From Amoebophrya sp. A120 (lineage: Eukaryota > Sar > Dinophyceae > Syndiniales > Amoebophryaceae): DNA of 64,000 nt. The stretch spans positions 395,309 to 459,308 of the forward strand of contig CAJINV010000015.1 of the NCBI GenBank assembly GCA_905178155.1. Reading direction: 5' to 3'. This document shows positions 43,277 to 55,500 of this stretch, in pieces (the first letter of the stretch is position 1; every line of letters begins with the position of its first letter). The translations under genes and the position numbers were made by a program. The notes below the pieces were generated by a model. The model had not been told where the DNA came from, ran no database searches, and worked only from the letters and a program-made list of their open reading frames with translations.

Positions 43277-44966
43277 TTTAGTCCTTCTCTTGTGAACATG
43301 GATGTTTTTTTTTCACAATCAATGCAGGAGTATTTTATGCGGTAGAGACATATAAAACAGAAACAGATAGTTACAGAAGCAGCGATCCCATCAAAACAGC
43401 AGATGAGCCATTGACTTCTTCGTATCACAAATGCTCGAAAATGAAGTCTGTTCGTGGACAGATGAGCCAGCGCTATGTATTTGTGAAGTACAACACAAGA
43501 GGTGTATTGTTGGCAACATCAAGTTGTACTTGTATTGAAATGAATGAAACAGACCAACTATCGAAAGGATCACATGCAGAACAAGACGTCCTCCTTTACG
43601 AAGGGTCTTGCAACACACGGCCAGTGCCAGCTCATGTGTTCGATGCCTCCACTATCAAGTGATCATTGGACTATTAAAGGATCCTCGCTCGACCACGGGG
43701 TGGTCTATCTGCAGCTAGTCCGTGTCTGCTTTCAGTGGAAGGCTCCGACGTTCTTGAAAACCTGTACTTTGAAAGCCTTTACTTTAAAGTCGATTTCTGC
43801 AAATTAGCCAGCGTTCGCTGCTTCACCATTCTGTGCGAAAAATCCGAAAAGTGCGCCTTTTCCTGTTTGAGGCGGGGCACGGCAGGCCACGGCCGGCGCC
43901 GCCTCGCTCGGGCCTGAGACGAAAACTAACCTCGCATCGATTTTTGGAAATTGGCGAGCGTCTGGAGCGGCACTTTGTGCGAAAAATCCGAAAAATGCAC
44001 CTATTCTTGTTTGAGGTGGGGCGGGCGCGGCTGCCGCGCCCTACAATTTGAACAGCGTCGTGAACTTGTCATGCACGTGCTGTATTTCATCTGGGGGTAG
44101 TTAGGAGAGCTACTCGCTGTTGGGTTGCAGCTGTAGTTAGTAGAAGTAGATTTCCCTGCAGCTAGTCCGTGTCTGTTTTCACTGGAAGGCTCCGACGTTG
44201 AAGGCCTTACTTTAGAAGCAGAAATTCAATGTCTCTCGTGGTGGTTGTAAAGCAGATTTGTTCTTCTGCACGGAGGACACATTTCGTCGAGACGCCATTC
44301 CTCGATCTTGAGAACTTGCACTGCAAGTGAGTTCGATGGTATAGAAAAGTAAGTATGCCGACGTACACCATAGGTACATACACACAAAGTCGTCGTCACA
44401 TTCTCGTGTCGTAGCAAAAGAAATTAGATGAAAAAGGGTATAGACCACTACAGTCCAGTACTCGTCAGCAAAAGTATCGTTAGAAAATGGAGTTGTAGAA
44501 GTTGAGAAGCAAGTAGTAGATTAATATTGCTTGATACAACAAGTCGTACTCGTAGTCGTAGACTTGTTTACAGTTTGCATTTACAGGTAGAATTAGTAGT
44601 ACGTACTTTTATTTTAGTTGACATTTGTTTTTTTATTTGATTTCCGGAGCACAAAGTGCTGGGCGTTCACGTTCATGGTCGATTGCCTCTTCCTGCGCAT
44701 CAACAGAGCCGAAAATTATAAACCCGCCTACGCCCAAACCGACCTCCCCTCGCGGTCACCCGGCTTGAAGGATATCGCACGAAATAAAACTCTGGTCTTT
44801 CGTCTTCACTGTGACAATTGCTTTCTTTTGGTATTTCATGACGTCGCACATGACAAGCCTGCTCTTGCGCATAAAACCAAAAATCTGTCATGCGTGCAGT
44901 TTGAATAGCGGAAAAAGACAACAGGCAGAGGGACGAATAAATCCTGCTGTGCAGCTCGTGCTTTAT
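43277..44966. other. Spacer with satellite-like repeats
   Basis: No gene supported. Bases 43711-44060 hold about two copies of a repeat that also lies inside an eIF3c intron (53150-53720). A second copy of GCAGCTAGTCCGTGTCTG occurs at 44159 (first at 43711). Confidence 0.5.
43790..44160. repeat. Satellite-like repeat, spacer copy
   Basis: About two units with GATTTCTGCAAATTAGCCAG and GTGCGAAAAATCCGAAAA, then a tail with TTGTCATGCACGTGCTG and TGTTGGGTTGCAGCTGTAG. The same order of repeat and tail is found at 53320-53830 inside the eIF3c intron. Confidence 0.85.
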
Positions 44967-45437
44967 TTATTCCAGCATGCAAGACAAACTACACACCATA
45001 TCTCGGCTTGCATCTGCAACTGCCTCATCTTCAACACACGTGCACAGTGAACAAGGAGCAGACGTTCTTTTTTCCTGCGATACAAGAGAAACCCATATCA
45101 AATGCAAAAGTGTCTGGGTCTGGAAGGTTGCGAGATTTGTCATGCTTGTCTGGCATGACCAAAAAGTTTGTGATGCGTGTCCAAGAAGAGACCCTTTTGC
45201 CTTACATGCAAAAACGAAGCTGGTAATGCGAAAAACGCAACACAAAGAGGCGCAGATATTTCTCATGCTTGACTGTGCATTACAGAGCATTCACTATTCC
45301 CAACGCAGCACTACAAGTTTCCAGACCCCGACATTCTTACATTTGATAACCCACGGCGTTATCCCGGAGCCCGCGGTTCCAGCCACCCATGCGGACGCGC
45401 ATACCCTGATGTAGTTAATTTCGCGGTTCCTACGCAT
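44967..45437 (-). CDS. Small hypothetical protein with one introner
   Basis: Exons 45437-45349 and 45095-44967 give 70 aa, MRRNREINYIRVCASAW... to ...DMVCSLSCMLE, with several cysteines (PCSLCTCVE). No domain recognised. The introner at 45096-45348 is removed in frame. A plus-strand reading of the same DNA (44977 to 45414, ending ATHADAHTLM) is also open across the excised element; I prefer minus because all other genes use it. Confidence 0.4.
45096..45348. mobile_element. Introner family A in the small gene 44967-45437
   Basis: Ends TATCAAATGCAAAAGTGTC and TTCTTACATTTGATA. Exact target repeat ACCCA. Confidence 0.9.
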
Positions 45438-45535
45438 GATAGCGAATCCTCGTCATAGACACAATGCTCACACAAAATGAAGCTGGAAGCCGTTTTCTCA
45501 AATTACTGTATTATTCAAAAAGTTTATTTCTTGTT

Positions 45536-46266
45536 TTAATAATAAAATACGTCCTGCTGCTTGCCTTGTCCTTTACCCTTGCCCTTTCCTCCCTTTCCCT
45601 TGCCCTTAAAGCCCTTGCTGTTTGCCGTGACGATTCCCATACCGCTATCCTGTGTAAAAACGTCCCCACCCCAGAGTCGTCATTCAATTCTGCATGCTGA
45701 AGATGTTTCTCATGCGGAGCCCCATGAGAAGGATTTTCTAATCGTGTTTCGGAATTTGTCATGCTCCAATCAGCACGATGTGCTAGATGCTAGTGAACTG
45801 GCTAAACAGGATTACACTCCGAGACCAAACTTGTCATGCGCAACAGCCAAGCCTTGTGGATTTGTCTAGCAGATTTTCCATCTTGACTCTGGGGTGGGAC
45901 GTTTTTCCACAGGATAACCGCCCTTCTGACGGGGGGCGTTCGCGTATCGTGTGCGATTAAAGTGTCGGACGTCTTCGCTGTAGATGTCACGGAAGCCGCC
46001 CTCGCCTTTGTTCTGCCCTCGGTTGTTGCCATAACCTGTCAACGATTTGTGATGCGGGAAACGCGTTGTCTCGTGCGTACTTACTTTAGCATGCGGAACT
46101 ACATTCATAGTAAGTAGACGATTTCTATGTCGTCCAACGCAGGACAGATCCAGATCCAGCATGACAGATTGAATGCTTCAGTTTCAATAACTTCTTGGTG
46201 AATTTGTCATGCAATTTGCAGTACTAGTACTAGTTACGTACCTTGTCCTCCCTGTCCGCCCTCCAT
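45536..46266 (-). CDS. Small Gly/Lys-rich protein, possibly nucleic-acid binding
   Basis: Exons 46266-46242, 46035-45917 and 45645-45536 give 82 aa. It starts MEGGQGGQGYGNNRGQNKGE, continues with FRDIYSEDVRHFNRTRYANAP and ends in a run of GKGKGGKGKG-type repeats before QQDVFYY. Gly/Arg/Lys-rich tails of this sort are common in RNA-binding proteins, but no RNA-binding domain is seen. The first intron has canonical GT-AG ends and the second is a family-C introner. More exons upstream cannot be excluded. Confidence 0.6.
45646..45916. mobile_element. Introner family C, intron 2 of the Gly/Lys-rich gene
   Basis: Ends TATCCTGTGTAAAAACGTCC and the inverse ending TTCCACAGGATA. Exact target repeat ACCGC. 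Joins QKGG to MGIV. Confidence 0.9.
46036..46241 (-). other. GT-AG intron, intron 1 of the Gly/Lys-rich gene
   Basis: A 206-nt intron, GTACGTAAC at the 5' end and TTGACAG at the 3' end. The interior contains GCATGACAAATT and GCATCACAAATC words typical of introners, although the ends are canonical. Confidence 0.75.
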
Positions 46267-46552
46267 ATTTTTCTGGTAATGCCCAGTCTTGTATCACGAT
46301 GGACAACTTCCCCTAGATCTGGCTTCCAATTTTTTCTTGTCATGCGAAATTACAATTACAGCACTAGCCTTTGCTTTCAAGGCCTGCAGTACAAGCTGCA
46401 GTACCACTTCAAACAAGACAAGGAGTGCTACAGTCTGTTCCTAGAGAAAAAAATTTCGTCATTATTCAAAAACTACGATTGAATTTGTGCTGCTGTGTCG
46501 CTTCGCATCAGATCTGAATCAAGCGGGATCGTCGAGAAGGAGTTGTCCTCTG

Positions 46553-49500
46553 TCATAACTTGTAGTCGACCGCCCGCTCGTGCTGGTCCAGCCCGTAACT
46601 GCACTTGTCTGCCAGGGTCAACGCCAGCCGCTGAAAATTGGTTTGCGAGTCCTCGGGTCGGACGATGAGGATGGAACTGGTCTTGTCCCAGGCAAAGGGT
46701 ACTTCCTGGTCGTTTATGCTTTGCAAAAAGATCATCGTACTAGTACAAAATTGCATGACAAATTTTGCCAAGAAGGAAAGTGGAATTTGTAATGCTGTTT
46801 TGCCCTAGCAAAATAAATATTTGCCATGCATATTTGCAATTAGTACGAGTACGATACTTTTGCACAGGATACCGTTGATCATGCGGCTGCAAATGCTGTG
46901 GATCTTCTCCTTCTATGAACTGCAAAAGTATCGCACTCGTATAAATGCATTACAAATTTCCTTAGCATGAGAGATAAAATTTGTAATGCTGATTTACCTT
47001 AAAAGACAGATTTGTGATGCAAGACTTGCATTTATACGAATGCGATACTTTTGCAGAGGATACCTTCGGTAGTTCGAACATTTCCGTCAACTTATCGCAC
47101 GGAAAAATCCCCCCTCTCTTTATCGAAAATGCACACCTGAGAAAATTTGTGATGCTTACTTATGGCCGCAAATTGTGTCTGTCTTGCAAGAAAGCAACGG
47201 CAAAGGCTCTGCCCCATTATGCAGGCGATTTGTAATGCTACTCGGCCTAGTACAGTGTAGACGCTCCTCATGCTTAAGTGCTTAGGCCACAACCTCTCTA
47301 CATTGGCATGATATGGGCCTGCAGTCCCCTAGTGCAAGACAAATCTGATTTGTGTACGCAAATCCAGCATCGGAAATTTCGGTTTGATGTGGGGACGAGG
47401 GGGGATTTTTCATTTTAATACAACTGCTTCAGGTCCAACGACTCGTAGCTGCTGGAATGCTTTAAACAGTAGCACCGGATGGCCTGCTCCTTCACCAATT
47501 GTTCCAGCAACTTCATGTCGATCAAGTCCGGCAGAAACTGCACCTTTGCCAGGTGCTGGTGCACGGCCGACTTCCAGTCCCCACGCATGACCGCCAGGGC
47601 CGTATGAAAGTGCACAACTCCTCCCCCCCTCATTTATGAAGCAAGAACGGCAATACAACCGTCAGCAAGAATGCTGTTTTTGCATGACGAATTTGCACAA
47701 TAGTGTAGTACTGTTCCGGAGTAGTTTGTCATGCAAACAGTGCCAAGGAACACACAGCCTGGATTTGGTGTTTTGCATGACAAATGAGGGTCGTGAGGGG
47801 GAATTGTGCACTTTCATAGGCCGCGTGCAGGATGTATTCTCGGGTCGTTTCCGGTGGGGTTTGGAACACATGCTTCTCCATCTGGTCCAAGTGCTATGAG
47901 AGTGCTCAACTCCTCCTCCCCCTCATTTGAAGGGCATGGATGAGTAGCATTACAAGCAGCTGCAGAAATGTGCCTTCCACATGACAAATCTCTTCTGCTT
48001 CTGCACACGGATTGTAGTACTGTTTCAGGTTCTGGTTCCAAAATTTGTCATGCACGCAGTGCTGAAAGGCAAGATGTGGATTTCTTTTCTTGCATGCCAA
48101 ATCATGTAAGTATCTATGAGGGGGGCGGTTGTAGTGCACTCTCATAAATGCTTTCTCAAGGCTCGGGAGATCAGCCGCCGGTGGCCGGGGTTGATATGAA
48201 ATGCAAAAGCATCGCACTCGTAGTAATTGCTGTCATGCATTACAAATCTTTTTGACAAGCGAAATCCGCATTACAAATTTTATTTCTCATGCTGAGGAAA
48301 TTTGTTACGAGTACGATACTACTTTTGCAATGCATAGTTGAGCTGCTGCAACAGCATGTTCGGCACCTCCAGCAAAAGTGCGGTCACCAAATGCGCAGCG
48401 TCCAGGTGGTCCAGCGGAATGTGCATGTGGTAGGGTAACTGCCTCCGTCTCTCCGTCTTTTCCTGCTCCGGGTTCCGTTCGTTAAAGCGCTGGAACGCGA
48501 CGCCCTGTGCCAGCAGCTCTTTGGACTTGTTGTAGGTGCACAGCTCCATGAGGTAGTGGTGCGCCTCGGGAATCAGGCCCATCCGGAAGGCACACAGACC
48601 TGGTTGACGTGGGAGTCGGAGTTTGTAGTCGCAATATTGTAATATCGACATGCTCGTGACCACACGTCGCACCCAAGCTTTATATATTCCATCTTGCAGT
48701 AGACTACATGTTCTTACGGAACTAGATACCGAGCTAAATCGCCCGAGTAAATCCAACATTGGCCGCCAGCTGCACTTCAGATTATTTTCAACGGGATCAA
48801 ATTCAAAGAGACACACCTTCCATTTTGGACCCCTGTTGGATTAGCTGGCGCATGCGGCCAAAGCGGAAAGCACAATCAAAGCGATTTTGCAAAATTGGCC
48901 AGCGTCCAGCCGTGATGAAATGCGTGCAAAAAATGAAAAATCACTATTTTCATGGCTGAGGACCGGTGGGTACTTAGTGGGCACAGGCGGCTGAGACGAA
49001 AAGAAATTTTAGGCCAATTTTGAAAAAATGGCGAGCGTCCAACATTATAAATTGCCCGAGAAAAATGGCAAGTCACTGCTTCCACGGCTGAGAACCGGCG
49101 GGTAGCGGGCGCAGGTAGCTTGAGCACGACAAAGAAATAAAAGCGATTTTGGATAAATGGCCAGCATTGCAAGGAATAAACGAAAAGAGATAAAGGGAAG
49201 GACGGGAAAACGAAAAATAACGCTTGCTGTGGCTGAGGACGGATTCGAATTCGTGACCGAGGACTTCTACATGAGAAACTTTTACGCAATCCCCAACAAG
49301 ATACATTAGAAGAACCCCCTCACAACTTCAACTATCTTTGGAGTTCTCGTCGTTCTTCAAAGTCTCATAGATACTTACACTGCAAGGTGTCGCACTCGTA
49401 TATATTTTATGCATTACAAATTTCCTCAGCATGAGAAATAAAATTTGTAATGCGGATTTACCTTAAGAGAAAGAGTTGTAATGCATGATTGCAATACCAA

Positions 49501-52500
49501 TACCTGTCTGCGCGAATGCGCGGTTGTAAAGAATCTGGGTGTGGGTTTCCACTTCCAACGAGCGCTCGTACATGGTCATGTAGTGCAACGTGTCCCGCGC
49601 AGCCCGAAACTGGTTGTGCAGGGCTTTGTGGTAGGCCCGGCAGAGTTCCGCACGTAAAACAAACACCTTCTCCGTGATCTGCCCCTCGCAGCCGGTCTCG
49701 ATAATGTCGCACAGCGTGTCGATGAGGTCGAAGGATTCGCCCGGCTCGGAAAATCCCCAGGATCCGAGCACGGAAGGTTCTGATAAAGTTTTTTGAATTT
49801 GTTGGCGGGATCTTGAACTTGTGATCCTCTCATGTTGGATGTTGTCTGCAGCTGCTCAAGGTCACTTGTTCCCTTACAAATTGTAGATAATTCTACCTCG
49901 TCCTACTAGTAGAACAAGGTGCAACGTACAGAGCGTTGTTTTTACGCGACGGCTTTTGCATGAAGATATAGCGGAAAAAAGATGAAAAGTTCAACTTGTG
50001 CGAATACTTTCAAACACGTCCATTCCCAACTCGGACTTCATGAAGTCGATGCAGATTTTGTTGTCGGTATGGAGAGAGAAAAGCTCATGCTCGAGTCGCA
50101 GCCAGTCAGTCTGACTATCGCAGGTTTTCTTGAATGCGAGATTTTCGTGGTAGCCTACACAGGTCTTTCTGGTATGGCAGTAACATCGCACAGAAATTTG
50201 ACTGCGATGCTTTGTTATGAGTGACACAATGGTTTTTGGTATATGCTGCAGCAACATTGCCGATGAGTGATCGCGCAGAGCGTTTTCTCCTTTGATACTC
50301 CGAATCCTGCTTGTAGTAAATGTGCTCCAACAATCGCGCCGCCGTTTTGCTCAGGTCCACGCCCTGCTCTTGCGATTTCATCTCGCCCTCGTGCTCCACC
50401 ATGTATTCCGTCAGGTCCTTCAGGAACAAAATCTGCTTGCAGGACGCGACTAAGTAGTCCTGCATTTCCTTGGTCGAAAACTGCAACGCCTTGAACAGCT
50501 CATCATCCAAGCGGAACACAGACAGGAGGAAGGTGCGCCAGAGTGTGTTCTTCGTGAACGTGTCATCCTGATCGTCGTCAGCTGTCGTTTATGTTGTATT
50601 GGGAATTACGCATGACAGATCTGGTATGATTATGTTGTATTGGGAATTACGCATGACAGATCTGGTATGCTTACGCATTTGCGCATCACAAAAAATTCTA
50701 TACCTTCCACCCCGGCGTCTTTGCCCTTTTCCTCATCGGTTTGTTTATGCAATGTAAATTTCCTGTACATGTACAAAATGCATGACAAATTTCGCTACCT
50801 TGCAGAGTCCAACTTGTCATGCTGGACTAGGATTGAAGGTAAGTTTTTTCATGCAGAGACTGCATTTGTACGTGCACACGAAATTTACTGTGGATATTGT
50901 TCCCAGCCCTTGAACGCGTCAAACATCTCTCGCAACAGGCCCATTGCGTTTTCCCACCGGTTCAGCATCAAGTTTTCGAACCACGCGCCGGAGTAGCTGT
51001 CAAACTCGAAAATGACCTTCTGCCCGAGCAAGAACAACTGCGCGGCGGCCCCGTGCTTGTAGGTGGTAACGACGTTGAGGTAGAAGTCGAGTTTTTTCAG
51101 GTACGTTTGCCGGTCCAAGCCCTTCCGACCGCGGACCTGCACCAAGTCCAGGATCTTCTTCAGCAAATCGACCGTTTTGATTTCATATCGAATGCAAATA
51201 TGCCTGGGTAAAGAAGGATGCAACTTGTCATGCTAAATCTGAATCATGTAAGAATCTGCGTTGCATGATTGCCAAAAGTTGTCCACTTTTGACCTAATCG
51301 AGAGGCAGTTTCTCATGCAAAACAGGCACGAAAGAACTCTCACAGATGAATCTGTCATCGTCATGCTATGTCCTACATACCAGACCTCATGAGTCATGGA
51401 AAACCTGCATGACAAACCTGGCACTCTTCCAGACCCAGACACATTTGCATTTGGTATTTCATGGATCTTCCCATCCGGATCTTCCGACTTCCGGATCGCG
51501 TCGTCCGCATCCTTCATCTTGCCCTCCACCTGTTTCTATGAATTGCAAAAATGTCTGGGTCTGGAAAACTTGTCATGGTAAATCTGAAGCATGCAAAAAT
51601 CTGTGTTGCATGAGTGCCAAAAGCTGCCCACTTTTGACCAAGTTGGAACGAAGTTTCTGATGCAGAAGAGGCATGGCAGAGACCACCTCGCAGAGTCTGT
51701 CATGCTAAGTCCCGCATTCCAGACCTCATGGGTCATGGAAAATCTGCATGACAGGTCTACACTCTTCCAGACCCAGACATTTTTGCACTTGGTAGTTTCT
51801 TGCCGTGCCCCGCGTCGGTCTGCATCTTTTTCTTCGCTGCGCGAGCGGCCGCCAGGGCGGCCACGCGTTCCCGCTGCTCCTTTTCGCGGCGCTCCGCCTC
51901 GTAGTCAGCCTCGGTTTTCAACCAGCGCCGGCGGGGGGTATGGGGGAGAAAGATTTGATGTAGATTCTTAATTTGATGTCTACATGGAACACTGCAAGCA
52001 TAGGATTTTCAATTGGATGATGTCATGGAAGTACGGCTGCACTTAACTTCTATCTTGTACGACGTCCACTATATCTTTGTGAAGAAGCTCAAGCTGGTCC
52101 TTGCGTAGGTCTATGCCGCATCACAGATCTCATGCGTGGTGATGCAATCTGCGTATGCCAAATTTTTCACTACAAAAAAAAATTCACAACCCATAGCGGC
52201 GCATGCGGATCATTTCTTCGTCCATGTCGGAGTATTGAGAGGAAAAATCCCCCCTCCCCATATTGAACAGGCATGTTTCCAAAAGTTTGTGATGCGGATT
52301 TGAGGTCACAAATCACATCTGTCTTGCAAGAAGACAAGGACAGAAGCTTCCGCCCCATTACGGAAGCGCTTTGTCATGCTGTTGGGCCTAAAGGGGGTCC
52401 GTTTTCCATGCTGAACTGCTACCCCCATACGCCCCTCCCTAGCCTGGGGATCTGGCTGCGATGCCTTACTGCAAGACAAGTCCGATTTGTGTACCCAAAT

Positions 52501-55500
52501 CCTGCATCACAAATTTCCGTTTTGATATGGGGAGGGGGGATTTTTCATTTTGATACGGAGTCTTCGGAAGATTCGGACGAGTCCGTGTAGGCGGAGGAAG
52601 AATCTGTGATGCAGAAAGTGCATTTGTATCTATTATTTTCAATATTTTCAGGAATTTGTGTTGCCACAGTGTACACAGAAGTCATTCTTTGTGATGCAGA
52701 AATTGCACTAGTTCTGGTTGCAATGTCATATTACCGTCGCTATCCGAGTCCGAGTCGCTGTCGGATTCTGAGTCGCTGTCGTCAGATATGTATCGTATGC
52801 AAATATGTCTGGGTCCGGAAACTTGTGATGCTAAAATGTGGATGATGGAAACAGGAGTTGAGAATGCAACCTAGCATGACAACTTTCCAGCGCGCTTTCT
52901 CATAGGCAATCCGCATGAGAAGCTGCGTGCTTGCATGTTCAAAAGAGGCTGCGGCTTTTGTTGGTTATGCAATACAGATTTCCTAGGTATGGAAAGCTAG
53001 CATTACAAGTTCCACCCTTCCAGACCCAGACATTTTTGCACAGGATAATATGAGAGTGCGCAAGAACTCCCGCACTTCTGCTTCTCATTTGATGATGAAT
53101 GCCATGCAAAGTAGTAGTGTCAAACATTACAGGCGCCACGGCGCCGCACTGCTCGCGTGTGAGACGAAAATAAATTTTGTACGATTTTCGCAAATTGGCC
53201 AGCGCTCCGTGCTGCATTTTGTGCGAAAAATCCGAAAAATACGCCGTCCCCTGTTGGAGGTGGGGCGGGCGCGGCAGACCACGGCGCCGCACTGCTCGCG
53301 TGTGTGACGAAAATGAATTTTGCATCGATTTCTGCAAATTGGCCAGCGTCCCCTGCAGCATTTTGTGCGAAAAATCCGGAAAATGCGCCCTCCCCTGTTG
53401 GAGGTGGGGCGCGGCAGACCACGGCGCCACACTGCTCGCGTGCGAGACGAAAATTAATTTTGCATCGATTTTTGCAAATTGCGCAGCGTCTGCTGCTGCA
53501 TTTTGTGCGAAAAATCCAAAAAATGCGCCGTCTCCTGTTGGAGGTGGGGCGCGGCAGACCGCGGCGCCGCAGCCGCACTGCCCGCGTGTGAGACGAAAAC
53601 TAATTTTGAATCGATAGCGGCAAATTGGGCAGCATCTGCATCAGCACTTTGTGCGGAAAATCCGGAAAATGCACCTATTCCTGTTGGAGGCGGGGCGGGC
53701 GCGGCTGCCGCGCCCTACAGTGTGAACAGCGTCCTCGTGAGCAAGTTGTCATGCACGTGCTGCATTTCATCTGGGAGTAGCTAGAGCTAGTACTCTTTGT
53801 TGGGTTGCAGCTGTAGTAGAAGTAATTTAGATTTCCTTCAAATCACTTTGGAGGAGTTCGGTAATATGTGCACTCGGATATCAGATCCCTTGCCAGCGCC
53901 GCCTTTCTTCTCCGAGGTCGGTGACCCGTCGTCGCTGTCAGACGAGGAAGAACCAGAATCGTCGGCTTCTTCTTCGTATGCATTTTTGCAATAGTATCGT
54001 GTTTTTCTTTTTTTGGTAGTAACTGCAATACAAATTTGCGGAGCATGACAAATACAATTTCTCATGGAGAACTGCCTAAGAATAGAGGTTTGTCATGCAC
54101 GATTGCAATTACTACGAGCACGATATTATACTGTTGCAAAGGATACTTCGACCTCCTCCTCGGGCTCGTCTTCATATTCATCGGGGTGAGCCTTTTTTTA
54201 GTGTAATGCGGGGTTGCTGTTGCAGCAGCAGCGAAGATTGTGCAATACAAGTTCACATGTTCTACTTTGTCTTGCACTACAAGCCCGGAAAAATCAAAGA
54301 GCGGCTCTTGTCAACATGCGCGCAAGCTGCACGACAGCAAACGATTCGAGGTCAATGATTTAATTTTTTTTTTCATTTCTCTTTCTCATCATCAATCAAT
54401 ATTACCGCATAGTGTTCCAGTTCCGTTTCAAAATCGACGTTTCCCTTTCTGTATCCTGTGCAAAAGTATCGTACTCGTAGTAATTGTATTCATGCATTAC
54501 AAATTTTTTTCTTAAGGTAAATGAATCCGCATCACAGATTTTATTTCTCATGCTGAGGGAATTTGTGATGCATTTATACGAGTACGATATTACTTTTGCA
54601 ATGCATATTCTGATCTTCGCCCTCAGTGTGTTGAACGCCGTGGCCTTGTTTTTCGAGAACAGTTTCTTCTCCCCGCCGGCATGGGTGTTCTCGACGTGCT
54701 CCGCCAGCGTCGCGATGGCCTTGATGAAAAATTTCGGCGTTTCCTGCGCCGCAGTTTTCTGTCCGGAAACCGACGCGTTGATGGCTTGGGTCTTGATTTT
54801 GTCCAACATCTTGCGCCCGCCCTCGTAATCCTGCAGGAGCGAGGAATAGTCGCTGATTTTCAAGTGGTTCTTCATCGTGCGGATCAGCTCCTGCAGCCCC
54901 GCGTACCTTTTGTCCGCATGACTGCGGTATCAAATGCAAAAGTGTCTGGGTCATCTGGAAGAGAGCAGACATTTGTGATGCAGTTTTTGCCTAGCCCAGC
55001 TCGTCTGGCATGCAAGCCCGAGCATTACAGATTCCGAGCAGGCATCCCCATGCCTAACCCGCGTGAGAAATGCCCGCTTTCTGTGACAGGAAGTGGGGCC
55101 TTTTGCTTTTGCTGGCCATGCATTGCAGATTTTGTCATGATGTAGAATATGCATCACAAATTCGAATCCATCCAGAACCAGACCCAGACATGTTTGCAAT
55201 GCATATGCGGATGACGCGCTTCGTGTTCTTGTCGTCATCGGAATCGGAGTCCGAGTCGAAGATCTTCTGCTTGGCCTTCTGCGCGGCCGTCTTCTGCACG
55301 GTCGGCTTCTCGTCATCGGAAGATGCATATGCATTGCAAGAATGTCGTACACTTACTTACGTAGGTACTAATTGCATTTATGCATGACAAATCCGGTTTC
55401 TCTGGGTAAATCACCATGACAATTTCCGATTGTCATGCTGAGAAAACCTGTAATGCAAAAATCACAGCTGTAGTACGATAGTTTTGCAATGCATAACCGA

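Larger units (their letters stand above)
52787..53880. mobile_element. Introner family F (1094 bp) carrying satellite DNA and a nested introner, intron 6 of eIF3c
   Basis: Outer ends TATG (interrupted by the nested element) then AGAGTGCGCAAGAACTCC, and GAGGAGTTCGG...GTGCACTCGGATA. Exact target repeat TCAGA. Other family-F copies are 216 and 252 bp. Excision of the whole composite keeps the frame (GKGS to DDSDSE). Confidence 0.88.

Noticed and set aside
44977-45414. Long plus-strand ORF running through the introner in the small gene region
   Set aside because: Most of its length is introner sequence; many similar ORFs on both strands arise because family-A interiors lack stops in some frames.
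46243-46482. Plus-strand ORF ending in LQYKLQYHFKQDKECYSLFLEKK
   Set aside because: The end looks protein-like, but there is no start, no domain, and it opposes every other gene. Not supported enough to call.
53150-53720. Regular repeats that might suggest a CRISPR array or a repeat protein
   Set aside because: Units are 110-125 bp, adjoin each other without unique spacers, and lie in a eukaryotic intron; translated frames do not give a repeat protein joined to any gene.
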